Positions 48,411 through 60,235 of a stretch of 64,000 nt of DNA are shown here, piece after piece (position 1 is the first letter of the stretch; each line of letters begins with the position of its first letter). The translations under genes and the position numbers were made by a program. Source of the stretch: Conus ventricosus (Eukaryota; Mollusca; Gastropoda; Neogastropoda; Conidae); assembly GCA_018398815.1 (NCBI GenBank), contig CM031616.1, positions 32,228,792-32,292,791 on the forward strand. Direction: 5' to 3'. Under the pieces are notes generated by a model. It saw only the letters and a list, made by a program, of their open reading frames with translations, searched no databases and had not been told where the DNA came from.

Positions 48411-49260
48411 ATTTTATAAAAAGCTGACTGTTAGGTTTATCCAAAGTGCTCAGCCCCGCCAAAGAAGAGATTGTAGAACCCTAACATTAAAATTCCTTTA
48501 GATTAACAACCTTTACGCAAATGCAGCAAGTATAGAGCAAGGACTTTCAAAATACAGCAAAAAACCAATTCGAAGTTTTTGCTGCCTTTATTGTGTTACC
48601 TATGTTAATAATGGAGCATCGACTAGAAGTGCTCGATCTGCCGGTACGGGGGGGGAAAAGGGTTTTGTTTGGTCTCTTAGCAACAGGCTTAGGCGCACCC
48701 GCAGCTTTCCTCAGGAGGTTTGGTCTTTAGCTCTAGCCTTGTGTCATTAGCGTAGGTGCTGCTAGCAAAAAAAATTAAAACTAAACTCCAATTGCACTCT
48801 GCTTGGTTCAACTAATAACTGCTTAAACTTAGCGCGTTGAAAACGGTCATAAAATAAAGCGCTTGTTTGACTCAAACATCACGATGAAGAATTAATGTTT
48901 ACAGGCGATTTTGTTGACTACAAAGACTAAAGTTTGTTTCTTCTTCAATGAAAGGCGTGGATTCTGTTTTTCTCATCAGCAGACCCCGAGCAGATAAAAA
49001 GGAATGCTTGAAAAAAGTCAACGAGAATTAAATCTCTGTTCTAAACAAGCTCACATTAACAAACACGAAGGGTGTTTTTACTTTTAGTTTATTGAGTCAT
49101 GCGCAAAAAGACCGGTGTATTGGTTCTGATTACTGTATTTTTTTTTATTTAAATTAATATTTTGGTTAGAAAAGAAGGACAGCATGGCTAAGATATATGA
49201 AGGTCAAGACGAATTGTTTGAAGGAATGCTCGAGAGAGTGAGTTTGTCTTGAGCTCTGAT
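48411..49260. other. Polinton interior between capsid and polymerase remnants
   Basis: A short + strand fragment near 48,650 (KRVLFGLLATGLGAPAAFL) is hydrophobic and basic and could be the end of a small membrane-active capsid protein. Nothing else is recognised. Confidence 0.35.
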
Positions 49261-49264
49261 TGAT

Positions 49265-52200
49265 ATGATGTTAGATGTCATTGACCCAACAAAAGTACTG
49301 GCATGTGTTGTACATGCTATTTCTCATGTTCCAAGTGAACTAACAATAGACCCGCGAGTTAAACTATTGTCTAGCTGTTTTAATAGACCTATATACATAA
49401 ATGAAGAAAAATCTAGAGTTTGGGGGTATCAACTAATCATCAGACTATTCTTTCCTTAATGACATAACTACGGTTGGGCAGAGAGCTGCTTACACTGTTT
49501 AACGCTGCCGCTGAGAAGCTAAATGAGAGGCTTGGTTGGTCAGAGGGCGAAGTCTTAGAGATTAGATTTAAAACAGGCTAAGTATGCACCGTTTGTAGGC
49601 AAGGCTTACATTCGATACCTCGGGAGTTTGGTTTAAAGAGAGCAGGTTTTAAAACATAAATTAAATTCGACACTAATGTTATGTGGTGCGTTTTGCAAGT
49701 GCATCATGTCCGGAACACGCAGAGAGAGTGACTAACTATCGGCCAATAGCCCCCGCTTACCATACTGGAATATCCCTTTTGTTAGTGTAGACCAAATTGA
49801 TCAGTTTGAAGAACAAAACAACCAATAAATTGTTATTGTAATACTCAATGGGGGAGGGAACTAATTTGGTCGCAATTTTAGTGTCAAGGAACAGCCATCA
49901 ATAGGCGAACCAGCCTAATTGTCATGGGGTCTACTTCGCCTATGTGTTCGAAAGGCTGGGCTGCCACATTACTCTATTGATATCGCTACAATGAGCAGGA
50001 TTTAATTAGCGCATACTTCAAAAATACACTAACATAACAAGAATCTGCAGATAATGTTAACATGATTCCATCTGTGCAAGCGCAAGTGAACATATAAAAC
50101 ATTGTTAAAGTCTGTAGACTGTAAGACAGAACTAACTACGTCCAGGATCTAAAGTTAGTTTTAAGAACTGGAAACGGCTGCAAACAAGTCCAAGTTGTTT
50201 ACGCAGACTGGAGTCGCTTATTGTTCCTTATGAAGGCAGCACCACAAAAAATTCGAAAAAAGTCTTTAATGAGTAATCATCAGATTAGTTCATTGCCTTC
50301 ATTATTGTTAGGTGCGGATGGCGTTTATTCAGAGCAGATTTATATAGAGGACCAGATGCTGCGAAACTTCTAAAACGCATGCAGCAAGTGCGGTGCGCTG
50401 TTAATAATCTTAAATTTCTTGAAATCATAATGGGCCTGAAGACAAATACAGTATGACTCAGACGCATTGTTGGATTTGCGGTTTAGAGCTAAGACCAAGA
50501 GTGTTAAAACCCACTGTAGAGACCATGTTCACATTAGTGGGATGTGTAGAAGGTGCAAGCGCACATTAAATGCAATCTTCATAAAGTTTGATCAAAGACA
50601 TGAAAGGCTGCCTGTAGTCTTTCACAACTTGCGAGGGTTTGATCCACCTTATAATGAAAGCAGTGGACGATGCTCTTCTGGGTAGCATGGCTTTGAACAG
50701 TCTCAGAATGTCATGTGTTTCACTTTAATTAAAATGTCTTTTTATGACTCTATGCAGACATGATGGATCATTAGAGTCACTGCTATGTCCTTAAAGGCTG
50801 CCCTAATTTTCGGAAGAATAGTTGAATCCAACTCTTGTTAGAAAGGGCGTTTACCTTAGAGTACATGAGTCAGTTGGGAAAGGTTTGCGAAGACCTACAC
50901 TTCCTCTTTCTAAATGGAGCGTTTTTTCTAGCTTAGAGGAAAGGACATCAGTGACTCTGATTACCAGCATGATCATGATGCGTTGCAAAAGTTAGAGTGT
51001 AAAAGATCGGGAGACTATCATGGACTCCTACTTGATGGCAGATGTATGTTTGTTGGCGACAGTCTTTGAACATTTATGGAAGACATGAATGAATACATTA
51101 CAGTTTGGATTTGGCGCATTACATTTTGCGCCGGGATGTGTTGGGTGATTTCTTTTAAGTTTACTGAGTACAGATGGATTTATTGCAGAATTACATTGAT
51201 TCAGATGATTGAAACAGGATTGCGCGAGGAATTAGTTATGGCGTCGCAATCATTACTGTAAAGATACATCAAATATTGGACGTCTATGATCGAGTAAAAG
51301 GTCTAAATATTTATGTATTTATGCAAACAATCGTATGGATGTCAATGGCGCAATTCACTTCCATTACGCAATACTTTAAATTGTACAAAGGTTACGAATA
51401 ATATTCAAAAAGCATTAAAGTGGTTGGGCAGTTTAAGCCTGATCAACAGCGTGGTTTTCATTCTAGAAGTTGACTTAGAATATCCTCATGAACTCCATGA
51501 CTGCTTAATGGACTATCCATTTGCAGCAGATAGTCTAATGATGATCAAGAGAACACCTAAAATTGTTGCCTAATCTTCGAGGCAAAAAAATTATGTCTGT
51601 CATTACAGACTTCTACATTTATTTAAGACATTGGTTTAAAGTTAACAGCATCCATCGCATAATTTGCTTTTGAATCAGTACGTTCATGAAACCATACAAT
51701 CATGAAGAACTGACCTTGAACTAAATCCACAGTTGTTCAGAATAAGACTTTTTCAAGTGGCTACACTGCTGTTTTTGGTAAGGGACTATGGAGATCCGCC
51801 ACAAGCGCAAAGATGGTAGATTCGTCACCAAGAGAACGGAAGCAATTAAGGCTGACTTCAAACCTATTTATCAGGAACTTCAGATGATTTCATGATCACC
51901 TGTTTTGGCATAATGATGAAAATAAAGAAAGTCTAATTGGACAAACCTGTATTATTGGGTTTAATGTTTTAGAATATCAAAGCTTTTTATGTTAGTATTT
52001 CTTTATGACTACTTTAAGCCATTTAGCCTGAGTCCGAGTACTGTTACACTGATACAGATAGTTTTGTTATAAGATTTCCCACTGAAGACATTATAAAGAC
52101 AGAAATGAAGTGGCTAGGGAATGCAGGATGGATGCTACATTGATTACCCTAAAGATTCGCCTTTGCATTCTGTCCGTTATAAGAGGTTTTAGGAAGATGA

Positions 52201-52530
52201 GGATGAATATCTGGAAAGTTGATCAAGGAGTTTGTGGGGTTTAAGGTCAAAAATGTTCAGTATTTCGGCCAGGAGAAAATCATTAGAAAGAAAGGGAATA
52301 TCTAGCAGCGTTGTGCAGTCAAAATATCACATGACATATACAAAGAAGCTTTGTTTGGCAATAAGAACTTTTCATCATTGACAACGTAAAACTGCTATCT
52401 ATCTACATTGAGATAACTAAAACTGTTGTAACAAAGAAGTCGTTAGATAGACAAATAACACAAAACGTGTGTTTGTTAATCCGAGAGTTTTCGTTTGCAA
52501 TCGGGGCACTGGCTGAACCGTAAATTATTT
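49265..52530 (+). pseudogene. Polinton protein-primed family B DNA polymerase remnant
   Basis: Polymerase pieces follow in order on the + strand across all three frames. They are PFVSVDQIDQFEEQNN at ~49,785, VVYADWSRLLF at ~50,198 (exonuclease-like strand, acidic partner changed), DLYRGPDAAKLLKRM at 50,337-50,381, the zinc-knuckle CWIC at 50,468-50,479, VVFHNLRGFDPPYNE at ~50,611, DYHDSYLMADVCLLATVF at ~51,020, VFILEVDLEYPHELHD at ~51,454 and the catalytic C motif YTDTDS at 52,045-52,062. A Lys-rich C-terminal part follows. Family B polymerases of Polintons replicate the element with a protein primer. Numerous stops and indels make this copy dead, although motif C itself is intact. Confidence 0.88.
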
Positions 52531-52913
52531 AAAGCGGAAAAACTGTGCCGGCGGGATTATCTGCAGTTCTTCTTCACAAAAGAATCCTGAGGAACTGGTT
52601 GTTTTGTTGTGCAGTTTCTCGGTAAATAATACACGGGCGGAATCATTTTTACATTCTTTTTATTGTTCATATGGATAAACTCCAAAGGATCAGTTGCCTG
52701 ATGCGAGTGTGCCCTTCTGCTTCCCGGTAAAATAAAGGTACTTACTTTTATCAAAACGGTAATAGTTGGGGTGTTATGGAGTTCTTCAGCAACATTTATG
52801 TTTTTCTTTTGATGGCTTGTAACTGGTTTTAGCCTTTAAATTCTTCATTTATTCATTGCGCGCAAAACTGAGGGCTGTTTTCTAACCTTCTGTGTTGCGG
52901 AGAATTGTCGCAA

Positions 52914-53700
52914 TCAGCTCTCTGTGATTTGGTAGGAAAAAAGTCTTTCATTAACTGTTTGTAAAGTTTTCACGAAAGCTGTGATCTGATGAACACCGGA
53001 TGCTCTTCTAAATAGTAACCACTGTGTTTTCCAATACCTTGATTCACTGGCTTTAAATTCTTTTCTTCTCACTTGAATCATGGCGAGGAAAGTTAGGGCC
53101 CTCGTTGGTATATCAGTTGTATAGGCGACAGCACAGCAGAAGCACTCTTTTGCCGTTTGGCTCTGCTTCTTTGTATCTTGAAGCATGGTCCAATGACAGT
53201 AGTGCGTACTTAATCTTTTCGTCTAATCTATTCAGAGGGTAAAATATAGAAGATCCATTTGAGGGTGGTCGTTTGGAGTTGTGTTTACAGAGTGTTGTCT
53301 CTGTTTTCTTTTGGGAGCAGGTAATAAATTTGCCAAATCGCTTGTTTAGATAACCATTCTTTGCTGTTTGTTTTCACTGACTCCAGCTGCTTGGGCCTTA
53401 GCTTTTTAATTGCTGTTGATGCACATTCCAATATACTTTGGGCGAATAATAGATTATGTTCATTTTTTACTAGCCAATATTTTGTGCAACAAAAATACAC
53501 GACGGTATACCTACGACCAATAAACCGATTTTCTTGCATTTTTGTTTTTCCTGATGGTTGATAAATAGTCACTGATTTGGTGGGGGAAATGTCGCGATTT
53601 GGTTTGCCTGTTACATATAATATTGTTTATGCTTTGATCAACATTTTTAAGTGTGTAAGCTGGCCTGCCCTGTCTTTTAGTGTGTCATTAATAAATCTAA
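52914..53700 (-). pseudogene. Polinton retroviral-type integrase remnant
   Basis: Transcribed opposite to the polymerase. From its N-terminal side come a Lys-rich stretch and EWLSKQAIWQIY (53,324-53,359). Then come KYALLSLDHASRYKEAEP (about 53,158-53,211, the rve core strand with the first catalytic Asp), TFLAMIQVRRKEFKA at ~53,060-53,110 where the second acidic site lies, and NERLFSYQ at ~52,930. The order matches the integrase family of invertebrate Mavericks, which carries out insertion and creates the 5-6-bp duplication. Frame changes separate the blocks and the acidic residues of the later core are not all visible, so it is inactive. Confidence 0.8.
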
Positions 53701-54555
53701 CACGCACAAGTCTCTGCCTTTCATAGGCGTCTTGTGAGCTTGCTAGTTTCCATAGCTTTGCTATGTTTTTTCTCTCGCCGTCATCCGCTGTTTACTAATG
53801 CGAAATTATTCGCTAAAGCAAGGCTTTCACCACAGGCCACCTATCATTATTGCGAGTGAAGCATTTTTTATAAATGTATTTTTTCTTACTTATTTATTTT
53901 GGCTGAATTATTCCCTTGCTAAACTAGAAAATCTTTCGTAGCAACCGAAGCTGAATGATTAGCATTCAGCTTGCTGAATCCTCCAAAGTCTAGTTTGACA
54001 AGATCTGTTGTTTAATTCTTAACAGGTTTTACCAAAGCATTGAGTATCCTACACTTAGTCCTCCAATAACAGCAGAATGGTATACAAGGTTAGCAAAGTT
54101 TTTTAGGTGTCATTTTTTAAAATAAATAATTATTATTATTAAATAAAACATGAACACAGTGATGATCATACTTACAGCTTACAAGGCGGGCCTAAACCTG
54201 CCTGAACTTTGAATGACAAGTTGATGATCAAGTATTATGCCCAAAGGGAGAGGCAGTATCTTTAGCAGCTGCGAAAAACAAAACAGTTACTCGGAATGAA
54301 TAGCATTGATCAGATTCAAAAGAATGGTCGCCACAAGACATAATAAAGTATCTTAAAAAGGTTGAAGCGCAGCGGGGGTCTAGAATGGTGAAAAGTGTGG
54401 GAACGGTTCTTTGTTTGTACATAAATAGTCAGATAGATTTGCTCATTGATTCTGAACAAGTCTTAGTATTGATTTAACGCAAGATCCAGTTTTAACAAAG
54501 ACATTGAGTCTTAGGATGTGATTTATTACTTAGATTTGGGAACATTGTTATCGCC

Positions 54556-54975
54556 ATGAATCATGGGATTAAAACTTTTAATCATATAGATTTATTTCCC
54601 TTCAAATTGAACGAGCTGGAAAATCATCAGACCAGGAACATGAATCAGGTGGAGGAAAGTAACCAAGCTAGAAAAAACAGCAGAAAAGCTGAATCTGGTG
54701 AAGGCCATAAAATCTGGGGTGTTGAAGCAGGGAAAAAATTAGCAGAGTGGAACAGAACAAAAAAAAGTTATGTTACAGATTATGACTCATCATGAAAACA
54801 TAACACGCCAACGCTAGTACAAGTTGATTCATGCCAGTATTTAACTCCATGTGTTCAAGGGCAATTGTCTTCTGGAATATTAAACTTAACTGTTGCCATT
54901 TTTGGCGCCATTGCTGCTGTTGGGGGCAGTTATTACGGTTATAAAATTTATATCCGTGGGCAACAAGAAACATAA
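54556..54975 (+). pseudogene. Small putative membrane protein of the Polinton, one TGA stop
   Basis: From ATG at 54,556 one frame runs 139 codons to TAA near 54,976, interrupted by a single TGA at 54,793-54,795. The first part is polar and rich in Asn, Glu and Lys (RNMNQVEESNQARKNSRKAE, then GVEAGKKLAEWNRTKK). The second part ends in a clear transmembrane segment, NLTVAIFGAIAAVGGSYYGY, followed by basic residues. It is by far the least damaged frame in the element. The function is unknown; a small virion or membrane-modifying protein is a guess. Confidence 0.5.
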
Positions 54976-54976
54976 G

Positions 54977-55540
54977 CAATACAAAACATTCTGTAACCAT
55001 TAAATACGAAGAGGACAACTGCACGCAAAACGCAATAACAAGGCTTCATTTTGATCCATTTATAATGAATAATTTTAATTTTTTTTTATAAAATAGTTCA
55101 TGGCGTTAGTATAAATGAGGAAGTCAAAATTTATAAGTACCTGGAGTCTATAAAAGACATTTCCATAGACCCAAATTTAATCAATGCGGTTGCTAGGATG
55201 TAAAACTTCTTAAGATCTTTGCAGAGAACACGCTGAGCAAGACATCCTAACGTTGACGCGGTTTTTGAGGCGTGTGTGTACTATATTAGCATCTACTATT
55301 TTAGATAAAAACATAGCTTGTATTTTTTTTGATAATTTATAAGATAATTATAAGAATTGTTGTACTTAATGGATGAACTTAATCAAGAACTTATCAAGTA
55401 CTTATTAAAGAACTTACTTAGAACTTGATCAAGAACTTTTTAAGAATTATTAAAAAATTGGGGATAACTTAGAATGACTTAAGGACATTAGAGTAACTTA
55501 GTAAGAAACTGAGGAATAACTTGTTAAAAACTTTGAAGGA
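54977..55540. other. Polinton interior, AT-rich with AACTT-type short repeats
   Basis: At 55,340-55,530 variants of AGAACTT/ATCAAGAACTT recur irregularly. No gene is seen. Confidence 0.6.
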
Positions 55541-55804
55541 ATTGAGTGTGTGCATGCGTGGTGGGGGGTGGGGCAGGTGGGGGTGGAGGGTGGGGTGATT
55601 CTTTTTTTTTTTTGCATGCGTGGGGGCAGGACAAAACAAACAACAAAACAAACAAACACACAATAGACAGTCCTGGGTGGGGTGGGGGGACGTGCGTGCG
55701 TGGGTTGGCCAAAACACACAATCAACAAAAAGTAGAACGCCTAGGGCACTTCTTGCTTTGTGACTTTACAGCTGTGTCTCGCGCGCAACTCAAACAACCC
55801 CATG

Positions 55805-55972
55805 TGATCACATAGGGTCGTTTGGCCTAGTTTGCCGTGGCTTTTGCTAGTGCTGCCGCGTTTGTAGTCAAGCGATCACATAGGGTCGTGTGACTAGTTT
55901 GCCCCCAAGCTTGGCAGGTGCTGCGTCATTGGCGGCAAGCGATCACATAGGGTTGTTTGGCATAGTTTGCTC
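55805..55972. repeat. Three tandem ~67-bp repeats
   Basis: GATCACATAGGGTCGT-type blocks followed by TAGTTTGCC start at about 55,805, 55,873 and 55,939. The last copy is partial. Confidence 0.85.
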
Positions 55973-56553
55973 TGCTCCTCTTTTCTCAAACAGGGCTTGA
56001 ACTTGCTTTGCTGAGTTACAGCTATTACTGCTGTAGCCAGCTTTTATGCGCGCTCTAATCGCCAGTAGTCGTACTTTCGGCATTGTATATTTATGGCATT
56101 TATTTGAAGATAGTGCCGGCACCATCTCACATCTCCTCTCCATACTGGTAGATGTTTACTATGGTCTGCCTATCCCTATCTAGTTTGCCAGAACATTCGG
56201 AAATCGCATTCAGTTGCATAAGGGCACACTTAAAGGCAGATAAACTGGTTAGAATTAGAAAAGTAGAAAAGTATACACATCTTAATACACAGATCAGCTT
56301 GCCCCATAAACACTGAATCTGTAGTTAACAACCAATCAAGTCTAATACAAACTGAGAACAATACAACCCGGTCTTGCTGCCGTAGCGGTCACAAAGTGGG
56401 AGTGACACGTAACAGTCTAGAACATTCGCTGTCAACCTGAAATGAATAGCCCCCCTCACCCCCACCCCTCACCTGGCAATCCCAGTCTCTCGCTTTATTG
56501 ATTTTTTGGCCGCTTGCCGTGCCCTGTGTGAACGAAGGTAGCGCGTCTCGCTA

Positions 56554-57161
56554 GCCGTAAATTAAGCGGAGGTTTCGGCCTCGTGTCAGCCTATCTGTTA
56601 CACATAGTTTTGTAGGTTAGAAATTAGTCAGAATAAGTGTGCGGATTTTATGTTAAAAATATAAAACTTATCACCATCAATAGTCAAACACGTATTAAAA
56701 CTAGCTACATCTTGTTTCATTTCCTTGAACCAACAAACCTTTAAGATAGCCGTTCATTTCCAAAGCAGTTAGTTCACTTTTTTCGTTTTCTAAAAACAAT
56801 CTCTCAGGTTTCACAACATGCAGTTAAAGTAAAACTTATGGCCTCGAATAACAAACCTGTTCTTCAGTAACGTTTTAGCCATTTTAAAATAACACAAGTA
56901 AAACACAGTGGTCACAACAGAGCGCAAGTCCAAGCAACAATGGCGACCCAGTCGTGTCACGTGACAGCCTCGATCTGGTTTGTCGACGTGGCAATCTCGA
57001 ATTTCTGATGCAACCCATTGCAACCCGACCGAGTGTGCTTCGTTTAAACAGCACAGGCTAGTGCAAACTGCCGCGAGCCGTAAATTAAGTGATCAGATTT
57101 CAGCCCGTGTACAAAGTTTGTAGGTGGAAATTAGTCAGAAGAAGTGTGCAGATTTTATGTC
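56554..57161. repeat. Direct duplication near the right end of the Polinton
   Basis: GCCGTAAATTAAG, TTTGTAGGT, GAAATTAGTCAGAA and AGTGTGC.GATTTTATGT occur in this order at 56,554-56,653 and again at 57,077-57,161, directly inside the right terminal repeat. The left end has no counterpart. Confidence 0.85.
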
Positions 57162-57186
57162 ATTTAATTGAGAGAGAGAAAGAGTG

Positions 57187-57379
57187 TGTGTGTGTGTCTG
57201 CCCGCCTCTCTGTCTGTCTGTCTGTCTCTCTCTGTCTCTCTCTTCTCTGTCTGTCTGTCTGTCTGCCGGTGATTCTCTCTCTCTCTTCCGCCACAGGAAA
57301 AGGCGGCTTTTAGGCCACTTTCGCCCAAAAAACTCGGTGGTGAAGCAAGTGGGGTTGAACAGACATTTATCTGTTCTCT
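57187..57379 (-). repeat. Polinton right terminal inverted repeat
   Basis: The inverse of the left end, including CACCACCGAG, GGGCGAAAGTGGCC and GCCGCCTTTTCC read on the minus strand. The similarity stops at a CA run, beyond which left and right interior sequences differ. Confidence 0.92.
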
Positions 57380-57954
57380 CCACACAACACCCATAAGATA
57401 ATGGCAATATTTCGGGTTTATTTCAACCATTCTCAAGCCATGCTGCCAACTGACAAACAAAACACTTAAGACCTCTGTGGTTGTGCAGCTGAGAAGAGTT
57501 CACTGGAAAAAGAGTTCACTGGAAAAAGAGTTCACTTATTGCTCAGTTGTGGAATGGTCATGAGTGAGCATCCATTTCTGGTGTATCCACACCATGTCCA
57601 TCCGGAGACAATGCTTGGGCAGTGAACAGATAAAGGTGACTTTTCCACGGAGTGGATGTGGAGAGGAAATCAAAGAGAAGATCACCATGAGAGCAGAGCA
57701 AGAACAGCCACAGCTCCTTTCTCTTTCTTTTTTTTCTTCTTTCTTTTCATTTTTTCCTCTGTCCACTTCTTGCTTCCTTGTTCTTTCTTTCATTTCTCTG
57801 TTCATCTCATATTCGGTGTGTCATGATGCTTGTTCATTGATAAATAAGCATGTAAATGAATCTGTATGACAGTGTTAACATGAACTCTTGAGTTCATAAT
57901 AACGATGTTTATGAGGTGTAACAGTTATGAAAAGGAATTGAACGGTAATTTTAA

Positions 57955-58025
57955 CTTGTTGAAAAGGATGATGATGATGATGATGAAGATGATAATGATG
58001 ATGATGATGGTGATGGTGATGACTA
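57955..58025. repeat. GAT/GATG triplet microsatellite
   Basis: (GAT)n with AAT, GAA and GGT variants. Confidence 0.9.
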
Positions 58026-58509
58026 TACAGTGTTAATGACAGTGACCAGTAATTACAGAAACTGTCCCCACAATCTTGTTTGCATGAGCTGAGTCTTGGC
58101 AAGTCTGAGAATGTTCTACTAATGATATTTTATCATGATGACAGTGAAGATGATGATGATGAAATTGATTATTATTCTGACTGACAAGTAGAAATGCCAA
58201 TTACACACGGGGAATAGACATTCCAGAATGAGTGTGAGGATTGGGGATAATGATGAGGATGATAGGGACAGTCATGACATTCTGTTTTGTTTTGTTTTTC
58301 ACTTCTACACAGTCTAGTTCCCCTCTCCCTCCATTTCATCGTTTCAACCTACCCACCCCATCCCTTCCCCCACCCCTCCCTTTCACTGTTTTCCTCTTTC
58401 TACCACCTTTCTACTCCTCCATCCGTCCATTTTCCACGTCTGCTTCCCCACACTCATCCCTCCACATCCCAGAGCAAGTGAGCGTGTTGGTGACGTGACA
58501 ATGAAGATA

Positions 58510-58598
58510 ATTTTGCTTTTAAGCAGAAATGTGTACTGCAACATGGAGTGCACATGATGATGATGATGATAATGATGATGATAATGATGATGATGATA

Positions 58599-58642
<44 letters not shown>

Positions 58643-58680
58643 GTTTTTAAACGAAATGTTTACTGGTACATGGGTGCATG

Positions 58681-58720
<40 letters not shown>

Positions 58721-58810
58721 GCTTTTAAACAGAAATGTTTTTGCTGGTACATGAGGTGCATGTGATGATAATGATTTTGATGATGATTACGATAATGATG
58801 GTGATGACAG
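58510..58810. repeat. (GAT)n arrays with three copies of a flanking unit
   Basis: GAT arrays at about 58,555-58,640 and 58,680-58,716 are each followed by TTTT..TTTTAAAC..AAATGT, an ACTGGTACATG-like block and GTGCATGTGATGAT, so a ~90-bp unit has been copied. They precede the exon at 58,842 by under 100 bases. Confidence 0.85.
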
Positions 58811-58841
58811 TGATAATAGCGATGATGGCTGTGATGCACAG

Positions 58842-58975
58842 AAATGCTGCCCGCTTCGTGGAGTGCATAGAGAGGCTGCAGAGTGAGTGTGAGGGAGTGG
58901 TCAGCGCTGAAACCATGGAGGCCTCCGAGACATCCAAGCAGTTTGTGGCAAAGAAATGCAATATTCAGTTTCCCG
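58842..58975 (+). CDS. Six-cysteine module 1, second exon
   Basis: The exon starts after GATGCACAG and ends at GTGAGC, phase 2 to phase 1, 134 nt. With the CA left by the exon at 41,435 it reads QNAARFVECIERLQSECEGV, then ETMEASETSKQFVAKKC and NIQFP. The C-x8-C-x7-C spacing is repeated exactly by the exon at 62,293. The joining intron is 17.3 kb because of the Polinton. The acceptor lies in a GAT-rich region rather than a good pyrimidine tract. Confidence 0.78.
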
Positions 58976-60200
58976 GTGAGCATCTGTTGAGCCGATCATC
59001 TGTCTGTCTGTCTTGGTTTTTTGTTTGTTTGTTTGTTTGTTAGAGTGTGTTTGTTTTATATCTTTTAATGATGTCACAGAATATCAATAAGCTGCTTTTA
59101 TAGAGTATTTTCAACTGAGGAACAAATATTTACATTGCTTGCAGTTCTACAGAAACAGTTGGAAATTGCATGTTGTTTTTAGCAAAGATTTGAGAAAAAA
59201 AGAAAGTTTTGGTGTCCCATTCCTTTGGTCAAATGCATGAAAAGTGGTATTAAGGATGAACTTTCAATACTGAAGCAAGGACCACAAGTAAGAGCAGGCG
59301 TTTATTGTGTGACTAAATTGATGTAAGTTAATTGTTCTGTGGTGAAAACAAGGAAGTCTACGAAACAACCATTATGTGTGTACACGTTATGATACTGATT
59401 ATGTAAATTTGTACTATGCCTACAATTAATTAGTAATCACTTTTAAAATGTGTTAACAAAAGCTAGTGCCAGTATACAGTCATCTCTGTCCTTAAAAGAA
59501 TAGAACAGTAAAGCCTGCCAGTGATTGAAGACTCTCCACATGAATACTTATATTGTACCTCTGTAGATTTTCTGGACTATTTCCATGTTTATATATACTA
59601 GATTTACTGCCCTTTCTTAAGGGGCTTTGGACATATTTCTCTTTGTTGATGTACGATTTATTTCATGCTAAAGAGTCCCTTTCAATCAGAACTTTTTTTG
59701 AAAGACTTTTGATGTTTCTTTTCTCTATAGGAGAATTAGATCCCAGTAAAAAACTCCCTTCCTTCGGAAACTTTTTCCTGAAATTGTTTTGTCTTCACAT
59801 ATCCTAGATATAACTCCAGTTCAACCTCTCTTCTTTTGAAGATTTTTTTCCTCAGTCATCTGTCTTTTTCAGTTTCTAGTCGTCGTTGTTATTGTTGCAA
59901 CAACAACACCTCTCTCAGTTCCAACATCAGAATATGCACAAACTGGTAATATCAATCTTTCCCAGTACTTGTGAACTGCAGAAGAGAAGCCAGGCTTTTG
60001 AAATGAGATGCTATGCAAAATCATCTCAGCAATAAAGAAGTGTGCAAAAGAACTGAAGCAGCCCTTGGCGCTCTCGAGAACCTGCTGACAACAGTCAAGA
60101 AACAAAAGCTGAAATGATGTGGTCACGTCTCTAGATCACAGGACTTCAATAAAAATCATCTTGTTGGGCAAAGGATCAGGAAACAGAAGAAGGAACTCAC
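58976..60200. other. Intron sequence, no gene seen
   Basis: AT-rich sequence with a GTTT run near 59,020-59,040. Short open frames show no domain and no splice-compatible exon. Confidence 0.6.
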
Positions 60201-60235
60201 AGACAAAGAGGTGGAGGACAATATCCAGGAAAGGA

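Larger units (their letters stand above)
42258..57379. mobile_element. Polinton/Maverick element, 15.1 kb, genes decayed
   Basis: The ends are inverted copies beginning AGAGAACAGATAAATGTCTG, and CCACA is duplicated immediately outside both (42,253-42,257 and 57,380-57,384). The start with AG, the size near 15 kb, and remains of a protein-primed DNA polymerase, a double-jelly-roll-type capsid protein and a retroviral-type integrase identify a Polinton. Such elements are self-synthesising transposons related to viruses. The usual duplication is 6 bp; 5 bp is seen here. All large genes have many stops and frameshifts. FtsK/HerA ATPase and cysteine protease genes were not recognised. It is inserted in the 17.3-kb intron between the first two exons of the six-cysteine region. 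Confidence 0.9.

Noticed and set aside
57135..57407. Open frames across the Polinton terminal repeats with RERE/TDRQ-type sequence
   Set aside because: The same peptide appears at both ends because of the inverted repeat, and it derives from GA and CAGA simple sequence.
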